Origin: Mycolicibacterium sp. 018/SC-01/001
GTDB lineage: Bacteria; Actinomycetota; Actinomycetes; Mycobacteriales; Mycobacteriaceae
Direction of reading: 5' to 3'
Assembly (NCBI RefSeq): GCF_007096635.1
Contig: NZ_VKAA01000006.1
Coordinates: 1-64,000, forward strand
Length of the DNA: 64,000 nt
Part shown: in pieces, positions 41,190 to 49,679 of the stretch
Position numbering within the stretch: the stretch's first letter is position 1
Layout of the letters: each line of letters starts with the position of its first letter
Notes under the pieces: model-generated
The model's database searches: none
Seen by the model: the letters and a program-made list of their open reading frames with translations, nothing else
What the model was told of the DNA's origin: nothing
Made by a program: the position numbers and the translations under genes

Positions 41190-41681
41190 ATGGCGACCGA
41201 GACCCCGTTCCAGGGAGTTCGCGTGCGCTACGACAGCGCCAAGAGTTACGACGACCTGGTCGCCGCGCTGCTCGCCGACATCGGCGAGCAGCCGGTGCCG
41301 ATCAACGAGATCGGGGCGGCGGGCGGCGACTGGCAGGCGTATCGCGATCGCGTCGAACCCTACGTCGGCCCCAGCGGATTCATGCTGTTCTCTCTGCTCG
41401 ACCACGGCGCCTGGATCACCAAGGCCGGCGTCGATCGCAAGGTGCTGCGGGTGATCCTCGGGAATCCGTTGATCGCGATCACGATGCTGCGGCACGACCA
41501 GAGCGCCGGGCTGTTCGTTCCGGTCGAGGTGGTGATCCTCGACGAGGACGGCGGCAGCAGCAGCCTCACCTACGTGCGACCGTCGTCGCTGATGCTCGTC
41601 GAGTCCGACGCGGAGTTGCGTGCGGCCGCCGAGGCCCTCGATGACAAGTTGGCGGCGCTGGCCGCCAAGGTCACCGCGTGA
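41190..41681 (+). CDS. DUF302 family protein
   Basis: A 163-residue soluble protein with the DUF302 fold of about 120 residues. Landmarks are VRYDSAKSYDDLVAALLADIGEQPVPI and GFMLFSLLDHGAWITKAG, with LVIL-type strands later (VEVVILDEDG). Function unknown. The ATG follows the thiolase stop by one base, so the two form a unit. The stop overlaps the convergent Ddn-like gene by 11 bases. Confidence 0.8.
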   Translation: MATETPFQGVRVRYDSAKSYDDLVAALLADIGEQPVPINEIGAAGGDWQAYRDRVEPYVGPSGFMLFSLLDHGAWITKAGVDRKVLRVILGNPLIAITMLRHDQSAGLFVPVEVVILDEDGGSSSLTYVRPSSLMLVESDAELRAAAEALDDKLAALAAKVTA

Positions 41682-42123
41682 GTTCGAACAGCGGGATTAT
41701 CCGCGTCGTCTTGGCCTGGTACTCGCCGAACTGCGGCGCCTTCTCGACGACGCGGGGATACAGCGCGTCGCGCTCCTCGCGGGGCAGCTCCCTGGCCCGC
41801 GCGTCGTAGGAGTCCTCGCCGATCTCGACGTGGACCTCGGGGTGGGCCCGCAGGTTGTGCACCCACGCCGGCGCTTTGGGCGCACCGCCCATCGAGCCGG
41901 CGATCAGGATGCGCCCGTCGATGTCGAAATACACCAGCGGGGACAGCCGCGGCTGCCCGGACTTCGCGCCGGTCGTCGTCAGCAGCACGATGGGCGAACC
42001 CTCGAAGGGTCCGCCGACCTTGCCGCCGTTGGCGCGGAACTCCTCGACGACCTGGCGGTTCATCGCATCCAGCGCGTCGCGGTTGGCGACCAGTTCTTCT
42101 GAGTTGAATTCGGTGTCACTCAC
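41671..42123 (-). CDS. Deazaflavin (F420)-dependent nitroreductase-family protein, Ddn-like (copy 1)
   Basis: A 150-residue split-barrel protein of the Ddn/FDOR-A group, which uses reduced F420 to reduce quinones, nitro compounds or unsaturated esters. The motif pattern TTTGAKSGQPRLSPLVYFDIDGRILIAGS, then PAWVHNLRAHPEVHVEIG, is characteristic. The tail RIIPLFELTR is shared with the copy at 44784-45233. The start GTG 42123 has a TAGATT -10 candidate upstream. It is divergent from the BVMO-esterase fusion. Confidence 0.9.
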   Translation of the reverse strand: MSDTEFNSEELVANRDALDAMNRQVVEEFRANGGKVGGPFEGSPIVLLTTTGAKSGQPRLSPLVYFDIDGRILIAGSMGGAPKAPAWVHNLRAHPEVHVEIGEDSYDARARELPREERDALYPRVVEKAPQFGEYQAKTTRIIPLFELTR

Positions 42124-42149
42124 AGAGGGTGACGACCTCGGCGACGCCG

Positions 42150-42165
42150 AATCTATTCCCGGAAT
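42150..42165. promoter_or_regulatory. Promoter and palindrome between Ddn-like copy 1 and the BVMO fusion
   Basis: TAGATT (complement of 42150-42155) is a -10 candidate for the Ddn-like gene, leaving a leader of about 20 bases with GAGG. It abuts the 11-base palindrome ATTCCCGGAAT (42155-42165), which could be an operator serving both divergent genes. Confidence 0.3.
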
Positions 42166-42210
42166 ATCGACCAAACCGGCCCGTGAGCGCCACCCGCGGC
42201 GGACCATGAG

Positions 42211-44787
42211 GTGGTGGCTGACAGCGGTCGGCCCGACGTCGACGTGGTCGTCGTGGGAGCGGGTTTCGCCGGGCTCTGCGCCGTACACCGTTTCCGGTGT
42301 GCGGGCTTGACCGTGCGGGTGTTCGAGGCCGGGGACGACATCGGCGGCACCTGGCATTGGAACCGCTATCCGGGCGCCCGGGTGGACATCCCCAGCGTGG
42401 ACTACATGTTCACGTTCGACCCGGACTGGCAGCGCGACTGGCAGTGGTCGGAGAAGTACGCCACCCAGCCGGAGATCCTGACCTACCTCCACCATGTCGC
42501 CGACAAGTTCGACCTGCGCCGCGACATCGTGTTCGACACCCGCGTCGACGCGGCGCGCTGGGACGACGGACGCTCCGTATGGCACGTGCAGACCGGCTCG
42601 CAGATCACGACGTGCCGGTTTCTGGTGATGGCGAGCGGATGCCTGTCGATTCCCAAGGATCCCGATGTCCCCGGCCTCGACGGGTTCGGCGGACGGACCT
42701 ACTCCACCAGCCGATGGCCACGGGACCCCGTCGACTTCACCGCACAGCGCGTCGCCGTCATCGGCACGGGATCATCCGGCATCCAGTGCATTCCGCACAT
42801 CGCGCGACAGGCATGCGAACTCGTTGTCTTCCAACGCACCCCGAACTTCTCGCTACCCGCACACAACGGGCCACTGGCGCCGGACAAGCTGGAGCAGTTG
42901 CGCGACGAGGCCGGCTATCGTGCCGCCGGACGCCTGTCGTTCGGCGGTGTTCCCATCGAGCGCACGATGACGCCCACGTTCACCGTGTCCTTCGAGGAAC
43001 GGCACCGGCGCTACGAACGAGCCTGGGAAATCGGCGAATTGCTGGAGCTGCTCAACGTCTACTCCGACGTGATGTCCGATCCGGCCGCCAATCGCGAACT
43101 CGCCGACTTCTTCCGGGCGAAGATCAGGGCGACGGTCGACGACCCGGCGACGGCGGAGGCGCTGTGCCCGACCGGGTATCCCATCGGCGCCAAACGCGTC
43201 TGCCTCGACACCGACTACCACGCGACGTTCAACCGCGACAACGTCCGGCTCGTCGACCTCCGCCGAGATCCTCTGCGTTCGGTGACCCCCACCGGAATCG
43301 AGACCGAGCAGCAGACTTTCGAGTTCGACTCCATTGTGCTGGCCACCGGCTTCGACGCCGTCACCGGCGCTGTCCTGTCCGTCGACATCGTCGGGCGTGA
43401 TGGGCAGGCACTGCGCGACTCCTGGAAGGACGGGCCACGAACCTACCTGGGTCTGACCGTTGAGGGATTCCCCAACCTGTTCCTCATCACCGGCCCCGGC
43501 AGCCCGTCGGTGCTCTCGAACATGGCAGTCTCCATCGAGCAGCATGTCGATCTGTGTGCCACGCTCATCGCGGACCTGCGCAGCAACGGGTTTCACAGCA
43601 TCGAGCCCACCGCGACCGCAGTGGCGGGGTGGATGCAGCACGTCGAAGACTGCGCGTCGATCACCCTGTTCCCCCAGGCGAATTCGTGGTACCGGGGCGC
43701 GAACATCCCGGGCAAACCGACGGTGTTCATGCCCTACACGGCGGGTGTGGACTTCTACCGCGCGGCGTGTGAGGAAATGGTGGCCCGGGACCTGCTCGGC
43801 TTCCGCCGTATCGGACCGTCCGGGCACAGGTGTTGCGACGGGGTGATCCGCCGATTGCAGCCCGATGTCCAGATGGTTCTCGAGCAGACGGCATTGCTGG
43901 GGATGCCACCGCTGGAGTCGATGTCGCCGGCGGACGCCCGCGCAACCTTCGGCGCGATCATCGCGATGTATCCGCCGGGTCCAGCGGTCGCCGCCGTCGT
44001 CGACGGCGTCTACCCGGGGGCAGCCGGCGACCTGGGATACCGCATGTACCGGCCGCCGTCCCCGGGCCCGCACCCGATCGTGCTCTATCTCCATGGCGGT
44101 GGGTGGGTGCTCGGCGACTCGACCTCCGACGACGGGCTGTGCCGTGATCTGTGCGTCCGCACCGGGGCGATCGTGGTGTCGGCCGACTACCGGCACGCCC
44201 CCGAACATCCGTTCCCGGCTGCCGTCGACGACGCCGTCGCCGCCGCCTCGTGGGTCGCCGACCACGCAGCGGCGCTCGGCGGCGACCCCGCACGCATCGT
44301 CGTGAGTGGATGGAGCGCAGGCGCCGGGCTTGCCGCAGTGGTGAGCCAGGTGGCACGTGACACCGGTGGACCGCGCATCGTGGCACAGGCGCTCATCGCA
44401 CCGGTGACCGACACCGACACCAGTCGAGCGTCCTACGCCGAGTGCGGCTCCGGTTACGACCTCGACACGTCGTTGATGCAGTGGTTCTTCGACCAGTACT
44501 GCGACACGTCGCAGCGGAGCGACCCGCGAATCGCACCGCTGCGTGCGGCGGACCTGAACGGTCTGCCGCCCGCGGTCATCGTCACCAACGAATTCGACGT
44601 CCTCCGCGACGAGGGCGAAGCGTACTCAGCGGCACTGCGCGCGGGAGGCGTACCCGTCGAGCACATTTCGGCCCGCGGTCACACGCACTGTTCGCTGACG
44701 ATGGTCGGGCTCGTGGTGTCCGGCGCACCGGTGCGGGAGCAGTTCGCCGCGGCGGTCCGCAGACTGCTGGCGCCCGCGCCGGTCTAG
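42211..44787 (+). CDS. Baeyer-Villiger-type monooxygenase fused to an alpha/beta-hydrolase (esterase)
   Basis: An 858-residue two-enzyme protein. Residues ~1-500 are a flavin monooxygenase: FAD motif GAGFAG (16-21), BVMO-like GGTWHWNRYPGARVDIPS, and NADPH motif GTGSSG. The BVMO fingerprint position 159-170 reads FGGRTYSTSRWP, so the usual central His is Ser165. Residues ~590-855 are an HSL-type esterase with HGGGW (oxyanion, near 628-632), GWSAG (nucleophile Ser near 702), an Asp in NEFDVLRDE and a His in GHTHCS. The obvious chain is ketone to ester to acid plus alcohol on one polypeptide. The two parts are separate neighbouring genes in M. tuberculosis (mymA, lipR). The start is GTG 42211 or 42214. 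Confidence 0.88.
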   Translation: MVADSGRPDVDVVVVGAGFAGLCAVHRFRCAGLTVRVFEAGDDIGGTWHWNRYPGARVDIPSVDYMFTFDPDWQRDWQWSEKYATQPEILTYLHHVADKFDLRRDIVFDTRVDAARWDDGRSVWHVQTGSQITTCRFLVMASGCLSIPKDPDVPGLDGFGGRTYSTSRWPRDPVDFTAQRVAVIGTGSSGIQCIPHIARQACELVVFQRTPNFSLPAHNGPLAPDKLEQLRDEAGYRAAGRLSFGGVPIERTMTPTFTVSFEERHRRYERAWEIGELLELLNVYSDVMSDPAANRELADFFRAKIRATVDDPATAEALCPTGYPIGAKRVCLDTDYHATFNRDNVRLVDLRRDPLRSVTPTGIETEQQTFEFDSIVLATGFDAVTGAVLSVDIVGRDGQALRDSWKDGPRTYLGLTVEGFPNLFLITGPGSPSVLSNMAVSIEQHVDLCATLIADLRSNGFHSIEPTATAVAGWMQHVEDCASITLFPQANSWYRGANIPGKPTVFMPYTAGVDFYRAACEEMVARDLLGFRRIGPSGHRCCDGVIRRLQPDVQMVLEQTALLGMPPLESMSPADARATFGAIIAMYPPGPAVAAVVDGVYPGAAGDLGYRMYRPPSPGPHPIVLYLHGGGWVLGDSTSDDGLCRDLCVRTGAIVVSADYRHAPEHPFPAAVDDAVAAASWVADHAAALGGDPARIVVSGWSAGAGLAAVVSQVARDTGGPRIVAQALIAPVTDTDTSRASYAECGSGYDLDTSLMQWFFDQYCDTSQRSDPRIAPLRAADLNGLPPAVIVTNEFDVLRDEGEAYSAALRAGGVPVEHISARGHTHCSLTMVGLVVSGAPVREQFAAAVRRLLAPAPV

Positions 44788-45233
44788 ACCCGGACGAGCT
44801 CGAACAGCGGAATCGTCCGCGAGGTGTTCGCCTGATAGCCGGCGAACACCTCGGAGTACTCGACGACCTTCGGCCATGTCGCGTCGCGCTCCTCGGCGGG
44901 CAGTTCCCGCGCGACGACGTCCCACGTCTGCGTGCCGACCTCGATCCGGGCCTGCGGGTTGGCGCGCAGATTGTGCACCCACGCCGGGTTGTTGGGCGCC
45001 CCGGCATACGAGCCGACGATGATCACCTTGTCGTCGATCGTCAGGTAGGCCAGCGGCGACAGTCGCGGCTCACCCGACTTCGCGCCGACGGTGTGCAGCA
45101 ACAGCAGCGTGCCGCCCTCGAACTCGCCACCGACGACGCCGCCGTTGGCGCGGAACTCCTCGACGATCGTGCGGTTGAAGCCGTCGAGAGCCGCCCTGTC
45201 GGAGATCAGCTTGGTCTTGTCGATATCGGTCAT
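44784..45233 (-). CDS. Deazaflavin (F420)-dependent nitroreductase-family protein, Ddn-like (copy 2)
   Basis: A 149-residue paralogue of the protein at 41671-42123, sharing EEFRANGG, TVGAKSGEPRLSPLAYLTIDDKVIIVGS, PAWVHNLRANPQARIEVG and the C-terminal TIPLFELVRV. It faces the BVMO-esterase gene tail to tail with a shared CTAG. ATG 45233 is preceded by TATGGT with a six-base gap, suggesting leaderless expression. It may share the F420H2-dependent or quinone-protective role of the family; the substrate is unknown. Confidence 0.9.
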   Translation of the reverse strand: MTDIDKTKLISDRAALDGFNRTIVEEFRANGGVVGGEFEGGTLLLLHTVGAKSGEPRLSPLAYLTIDDKVIIVGSYAGAPNNPAWVHNLRANPQARIEVGTQTWDVVARELPAEERDATWPKVVEYSEVFAGYQANTSRTIPLFELVRV

Positions 45234-45239
45234 TCGCGC

Positions 45240-45279
45240 ACCATATCCGGCTGCGGTCTGACCATCAGGTCAATATCAT
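45240..45279. promoter_or_regulatory. Divergent promoters with central palindrome (Ddn-like copy 2 / cyclase gene)
   Basis: TATGGT (complement of 45240-45245) serves the Ddn-like gene, and TATCAT (45274-45279) is a candidate -10 for the cyclase gene at 45314. Between them lies the perfect palindrome TGACCATCAGGTCA (45259-45272), with 5-base arms and a 4-base centre, well placed to control both. Confidence 0.4.
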
Positions 45280-45313
45280 TTCAGAATCAGCCCGTTCAGA
45301 GGGGACGCGCGCA

Positions 45314-48300
45314 GTGACCGTTCCGTTGCTCGATATCAATGATCGCCTGGTCGGCAGGCGGCATGAGCTTGCTGAATTGCGCGCGGCCGTCGAGTCGAGC
45401 GAACTGACGGGCGGAGCGTGCGTGCTGCTGCACGGTGTTCCCGGGGTCGGGAAATCGACCCTCCTGCGGGCCTTCGGCGACGAAGTCGCTTCCAGCGACG
45501 CCATCTTCGCCTATGGCCGGTGGCGCGATGGCGTGCCCACTCCCTACTCCGCGATCGGTGAAGCGCTGAACGCCCTCGCGCGGGCGATGGAGGCGACCGC
45601 ACCCCCCGAGCGCGACCGCTGGCGGAGCAGTCTGACCGACACATCGGCATCACTGGCCGGCGTGCTGGCCGAACTCGTGCCCGCGCTGACCGAGTCACTC
45701 GGTTCGCCCGCACCGCCACCGGACGTCGACGCCGCCGACGCGCGCCACCGTTTGCATCGCGCGGCCATCCAACTGGTCTCGGCCACCGTGCAGTACCGCA
45801 GCGTGGTGCTCGCCGTCGACGACCTCCAATGGGCCGACCAGGATTCGCTGCTGTTGCTCGCAGAGTTGCTTGTCGTCGCGCCGCGGAAAGTCCTCGTGCT
45901 GGGCACCTATCGGAGTGACGAGTTCGATTCTGCTGCAGCGGGATTCGCATCCGAAGAGGTGACGGAGCTCGAGTTGACCTCGATGACGCTCGACAACATC
46001 GCGGACCTGCTGGGCGCGGTCGCCGGGACCGGTGACGAGCTCGCCGCGGTCGCCGATGAATTCCACCGGCGCACCGGGGGCAATCCACTGCACATCCGGC
46101 AGCTTCTGCACCGGGCGCAACGGGCCGGCGCGCTGATACCGATCGACGGCGGCCGGCGCCTCGGCTGGGACCTGCGGGTGCTCGCGTCGATCGAGGTGTC
46201 TGCGACGGAGGCCGAATTCCTGGGCAATCACCTTCGACTGCTTCGCCCGATCGACAGGTCAGTACTCGGCACTCTGGCGTTCATCGGCGCCGAATTCGAT
46301 CTCGCCGACGCCGTCGCGGCATCGGGGCGACCCGCCGATGTCGTGACGCGGGCGCTTTGGTCGGGCATGGAGCTCCATCTGATCGAGGCGCTCGACGCTC
46401 GCGGTCGACGGATCGTCAACGCGATAAGCCGGGACGCCCGGTACCGCTTCAGCCACGACCGGGTGGCAGAGACGGCGCGCGCCGGATTGTCCGACGACGA
46501 CCGGCGCAGCGCTCATCTCCGCCTCGGCCGCCGACTCAGCGTGCTCGGCGAAGCCCGACTGTTCGAGGCCGCTCGCCACGTCGGCATCGGCGGGCTGAGT
46601 CTGCCCGAGAACGATCCGGAACGGCTGACGTTCGTCGACGTCCTGCGCCGCGCGGCAGCGCGAGCCCGAGCCCAGGCGTCGTTCCCGCTGGCGCTCGCGC
46701 ACTGCCGCGCCGGTCTGGAGCTGCTCGGCCCCGATCGCTGGACCGCGCACCTGCCGATCGCACGCGACCTGCACCTCGGCGCCGCCGATGCCGCGCTGCT
46801 CGTTGGCGACTCCCCGACCCTGCACGCGCTGCTCGACGAGGCCGCACCACATCTGTCAGAGCCCGCCGATCAGCTGCGGTTGGCCTATCTCCGGGTCAAG
46901 AGCCTGTTCGCCGCCGACCGTCCGCAGGACGCGATGAACGCAGGACTCGACGCCCTGGCCGGTGTCGGTGAAGCCATACCAACCGACGCCGGGAAGCCCC
47001 GGATGGCCAACGCCGTGCTGCGCATGCGGTGGTCGATGAGCCGGTGGAGCAACGCGCGATTACTGGCCCTGCCGTTGTGCGAAGACCCCTTGGTCGTGGA
47101 GAAGCAGCGGATGGCGGTCACCCTCTGCCACGAGTCGTACAACGTGCGACCCAATCTGTTCCCGCTGCTGGTGCGCACCCAACTGGAACTGATGCTCACC
47201 CATGGCCACACCCGATCATCGCCGCGGACATTGGCCAATTACGGTCTCCTGCTCGTCATTCTGGGTGATTACAGCGGCGCCCAACGCTTCGGCGAGGCCG
47301 GCATGGCACTCGCGCAGCGGGCTGATTTCGCCGAGGCACTGCCCGAGACCACCTTCATCTACCACGGCTTCATCCGGCACTGGCAACATCCGGTGCGCAG
47401 CGGCCTGGGAGCTCTCCACGACGCATTCGCTACTGCCCTCGACCAAGGCAATCGCGAGAGCGCGGGCTTCCTTGCCGCAACGCTGCTCTCCCAGACCTTC
47501 TGGGTGGGCACGCCGTTGGCTGACATCGACAGACTCGCGCGGGCTGTCATTCCCGACATTCGATCCCTGCCCATCCCCCGAAAATCCTGCCAGGCGATGC
47601 AGCAGATGGCCCTGAACCTGATGGGGCGCTGCGACGATGTCTTCTTACTGGCTGGGGAGAGCGGATACGACGAGCGCGAGGTCCTCCCCGCTGCTGAAAA
47701 GGAAGGCGAGGAAGTCATCCTCAGCCTCGCCGCGATCATGAAGCAGGGGCTGCATTTCTGGTCGGGCGATCTCGCAGGCGCTTACGCGGCGACCGCGGAG
47801 GCCATGACCCACGATGTCGGCATGGTCGGCACCGCGATCTCCCCGCTCGTGCACATGATCGGCGCGTTGAGCATGATGCAGCAGGCGCCCCACGCGAGGG
47901 ACACGGCGCGATTCGTCCGCAAGACGCTGGATCTGCACCGTAAGGCCGCCCGCGGCTCACCCGAGAACTACGGCGCAGCATTGTTTCTCGTCGAGGGCGC
48001 GTGGGCACGCGTCCGGGGCAAGAATGATGCGGCAGAACGCCACCTGCAGCACGCGATCCAGCTGGCCGAAGACAACAACCTTGCGATGATCAGCTCACGT
48101 GCGCACGAAGAGGCGGCCGCGGTCTACGCCGCAACCGGGCGGACCACATTTCGCGATCACATGCTGCGATCGGCGTATCGACAGTGGCTCAGCCATGGAG
48201 TAACGGTGCGGACCGAGTGGCTGGCGCGAGAGCACCCCTGGCTGTCGGGACGTGAACTGGTGCACCCCGACACGGTCGGAGTCGACCCCGTCGTGGCCCA

Positions 48301-49606
48301 CCAGGTCCTACGGGCACTGTCCGCGGCGCGAACCGTGGACGACGTCGACCGCATCATCTTGCAGTCCGTCGCCGACAGCACCGGCGCAGACCTAGCGCTG
48401 ATCCTCGCTCACACGGCAGCCGGCTTGGCGCCACGGGCGAGCTACCGCGATGGTCAGATCGGTGCCGCCGGGAATGGCGAGCCGTTCGACCGTGAGCTCG
48501 TCGCTCGCGCGGCGCGCAGCACCGACTCCCCTGCTCGCGACGCTCCCGATCGTGCACTCGCCGCACCGATTCGATTGCACGACAAACTGGTCGGGGTGAT
48601 CTACGCGCGACACGAACGATCCGGGGGTCGCTTCACCGCCGGTCAACGCGAAGCGGTCGAATTCTTGTGCGCTCAGGCTGCCGCACCGCTGTCGAACCTG
48701 CAGCTGGAAGCGGAGCTCAGAGCGGCCGATGAATACCGGCAGAGCTTGATCGACGCTCAATCGCGCTTCGTTCCCAACGAACTGCTCCGGATCCTCGACA
48801 TCGACGATCTGCGCCGGGTCCGCAGCGGTCATCGTGTGGAACGCGAGATGACGGTGCTGATCAGCGATATCCGCGGATACACCACCATGCTCGAGGACAT
48901 GGACGTCGCCGAGGCCGGCAATCTGGCAATGGGCTTTCTGCGCGCGGTCGAGTTGCCGATCGTCGGCTGCAACGGTCTCATCCAGGACGTGCGCGGGGAC
49001 GAGGTGCTGGCGATCTTCGATTCCGCCGACGATGCGGTCCGCGCCGGATTGGCCATGCAGCGTTCCCTGCGCGAACACAACGAGGAGCGGCGCGCCGTGG
49101 GGTCACAGGAGTTACACGTGGGAATCGGCGTCAACACCGGCTCAGTGGGCGTCGGGCTGGTCGGCGGTGTCAACCGCATGGTGCTCACCGTGATCGGTGA
49201 CGCGGTGAATCTGGCGGCACGCCTCGAAAGCATCACCAAACGGTACGGATCGGCGTTGCTGATCTCGGACGCAACTCTGACCCGGCTGGCACGGCGGCAA
49301 GATTTCGACATCCGCAGAATGGAGCGCGTCATGGTCGTCAATCGACGCACTCCTGTGACGATTCACGAAGTCTACGACGAAGATCCCGAGGACATCCGGA
49401 TTGCGAAGCGATCAGCGCAGGAGCGCTTCGACGACGCCTTCGCGGTGTTCGATGCCGGTGACGTCGAGGCGGCATGTGCGGCATTCCGACGCTGCCAGGA
49501 GTTGCTGCCCGGCGATCCCGTCGCACCCCTGCATCTGGCGCACTGCGAGGCCATGACGCGCGGCGACATGACGCCGGGCCAAGACGTCGTGTTGAGCCAG
49601 AAGTGA
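45314..49606 (+). CDS. Large AAA-ATPase / GAF / class III nucleotide cyclase-domain protein
   Basis: A 1430-residue cytoplasmic signalling protein. Residues ~12-300 form an AAA/STAND-type ATPase: Walker A GVPGVGKST at 41-49, Walker B in VVLAVDDLQWAD. A long helical repeat region (~450-1000) follows, then a GAF-like domain (~1010-1150) and a class III cyclase domain (~1175-1360). The cyclase has metal-binding D1185 (ISDIRGYT) and D1229 (RGDEVLAIF), and the Asn/Arg of AVNLAARLE. The substrate-specifying Lys position, three residues before GD, is Asp1225, which is atypical. It could make cAMP, another cyclic nucleotide or none. GTG 45314 has GAGGGG upstream. It is followed after 73 bases by the shell-like gene. 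Confidence 0.88.
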   Translation: MTVPLLDINDRLVGRRHELAELRAAVESSELTGGACVLLHGVPGVGKSTLLRAFGDEVASSDAIFAYGRWRDGVPTPYSAIGEALNALARAMEATAPPERDRWRSSLTDTSASLAGVLAELVPALTESLGSPAPPPDVDAADARHRLHRAAIQLVSATVQYRSVVLAVDDLQWADQDSLLLLAELLVVAPRKVLVLGTYRSDEFDSAAAGFASEEVTELELTSMTLDNIADLLGAVAGTGDELAAVADEFHRRTGGNPLHIRQLLHRAQRAGALIPIDGGRRLGWDLRVLASIEVSATEAEFLGNHLRLLRPIDRSVLGTLAFIGAEFDLADAVAASGRPADVVTRALWSGMELHLIEALDARGRRIVNAISRDARYRFSHDRVAETARAGLSDDDRRSAHLRLGRRLSVLGEARLFEAARHVGIGGLSLPENDPERLTFVDVLRRAAARARAQASFPLALAHCRAGLELLGPDRWTAHLPIARDLHLGAADAALLVGDSPTLHALLDEAAPHLSEPADQLRLAYLRVKSLFAADRPQDAMNAGLDALAGVGEAIPTDAGKPRMANAVLRMRWSMSRWSNARLLALPLCEDPLVVEKQRMAVTLCHESYNVRPNLFPLLVRTQLELMLTHGHTRSSPRTLANYGLLLVILGDYSGAQRFGEAGMALAQRADFAEALPETTFIYHGFIRHWQHPVRSGLGALHDAFATALDQGNRESAGFLAATLLSQTFWVGTPLADIDRLARAVIPDIRSLPIPRKSCQAMQQMALNLMGRCDDVFLLAGESGYDEREVLPAAEKEGEEVILSLAAIMKQGLHFWSGDLAGAYAATAEAMTHDVGMVGTAISPLVHMIGALSMMQQAPHARDTARFVRKTLDLHRKAARGSPENYGAALFLVEGAWARVRGKNDAAERHLQHAIQLAEDNNLAMISSRAHEEAAAVYAATGRTTFRDHMLRSAYRQWLSHGVTVRTEWLAREHPWLSGRELVHPDTVGVDPVVAHQVLRALSAARTVDDVDRIILQSVADSTGADLALILAHTAAGLAPRASYRDGQIGAAGNGEPFDRELVARAARSTDSPARDAPDRALAAPIRLHDKLVGVIYARHERSGGRFTAGQREAVEFLCAQAAAPLSNLQLEAELRAADEYRQSLIDAQSRFVPNELLRILDIDDLRRVRSGHRVEREMTVLISDIRGYTTMLEDMDVAEAGNLAMGFLRAVELPIVGCNGLIQDVRGDEVLAIFDSADDAVRAGLAMQRSLREHNEERRAVGSQELHVGIGVNTGSVGVGLVGGVNRMVLTVIGDAVNLAARLESITKRYGSALLISDATLTRLARRQDFDIRRMERVMVVNRRTPVTIHEVYDEDPEDIRIAKRSAQERFDDAFAVFDAGDVEAACAAFRRCQELLPGDPVAPLHLAHCEAMTRGDMTPGQDVVLSQK

Positions 49607-49679
49607 CCTGCATCAAGGGGTTCCCAGCACCCTGCAGTTCTGCGACAATGCCAAGATCAACGAGGCCGGGGGGTCGCCG

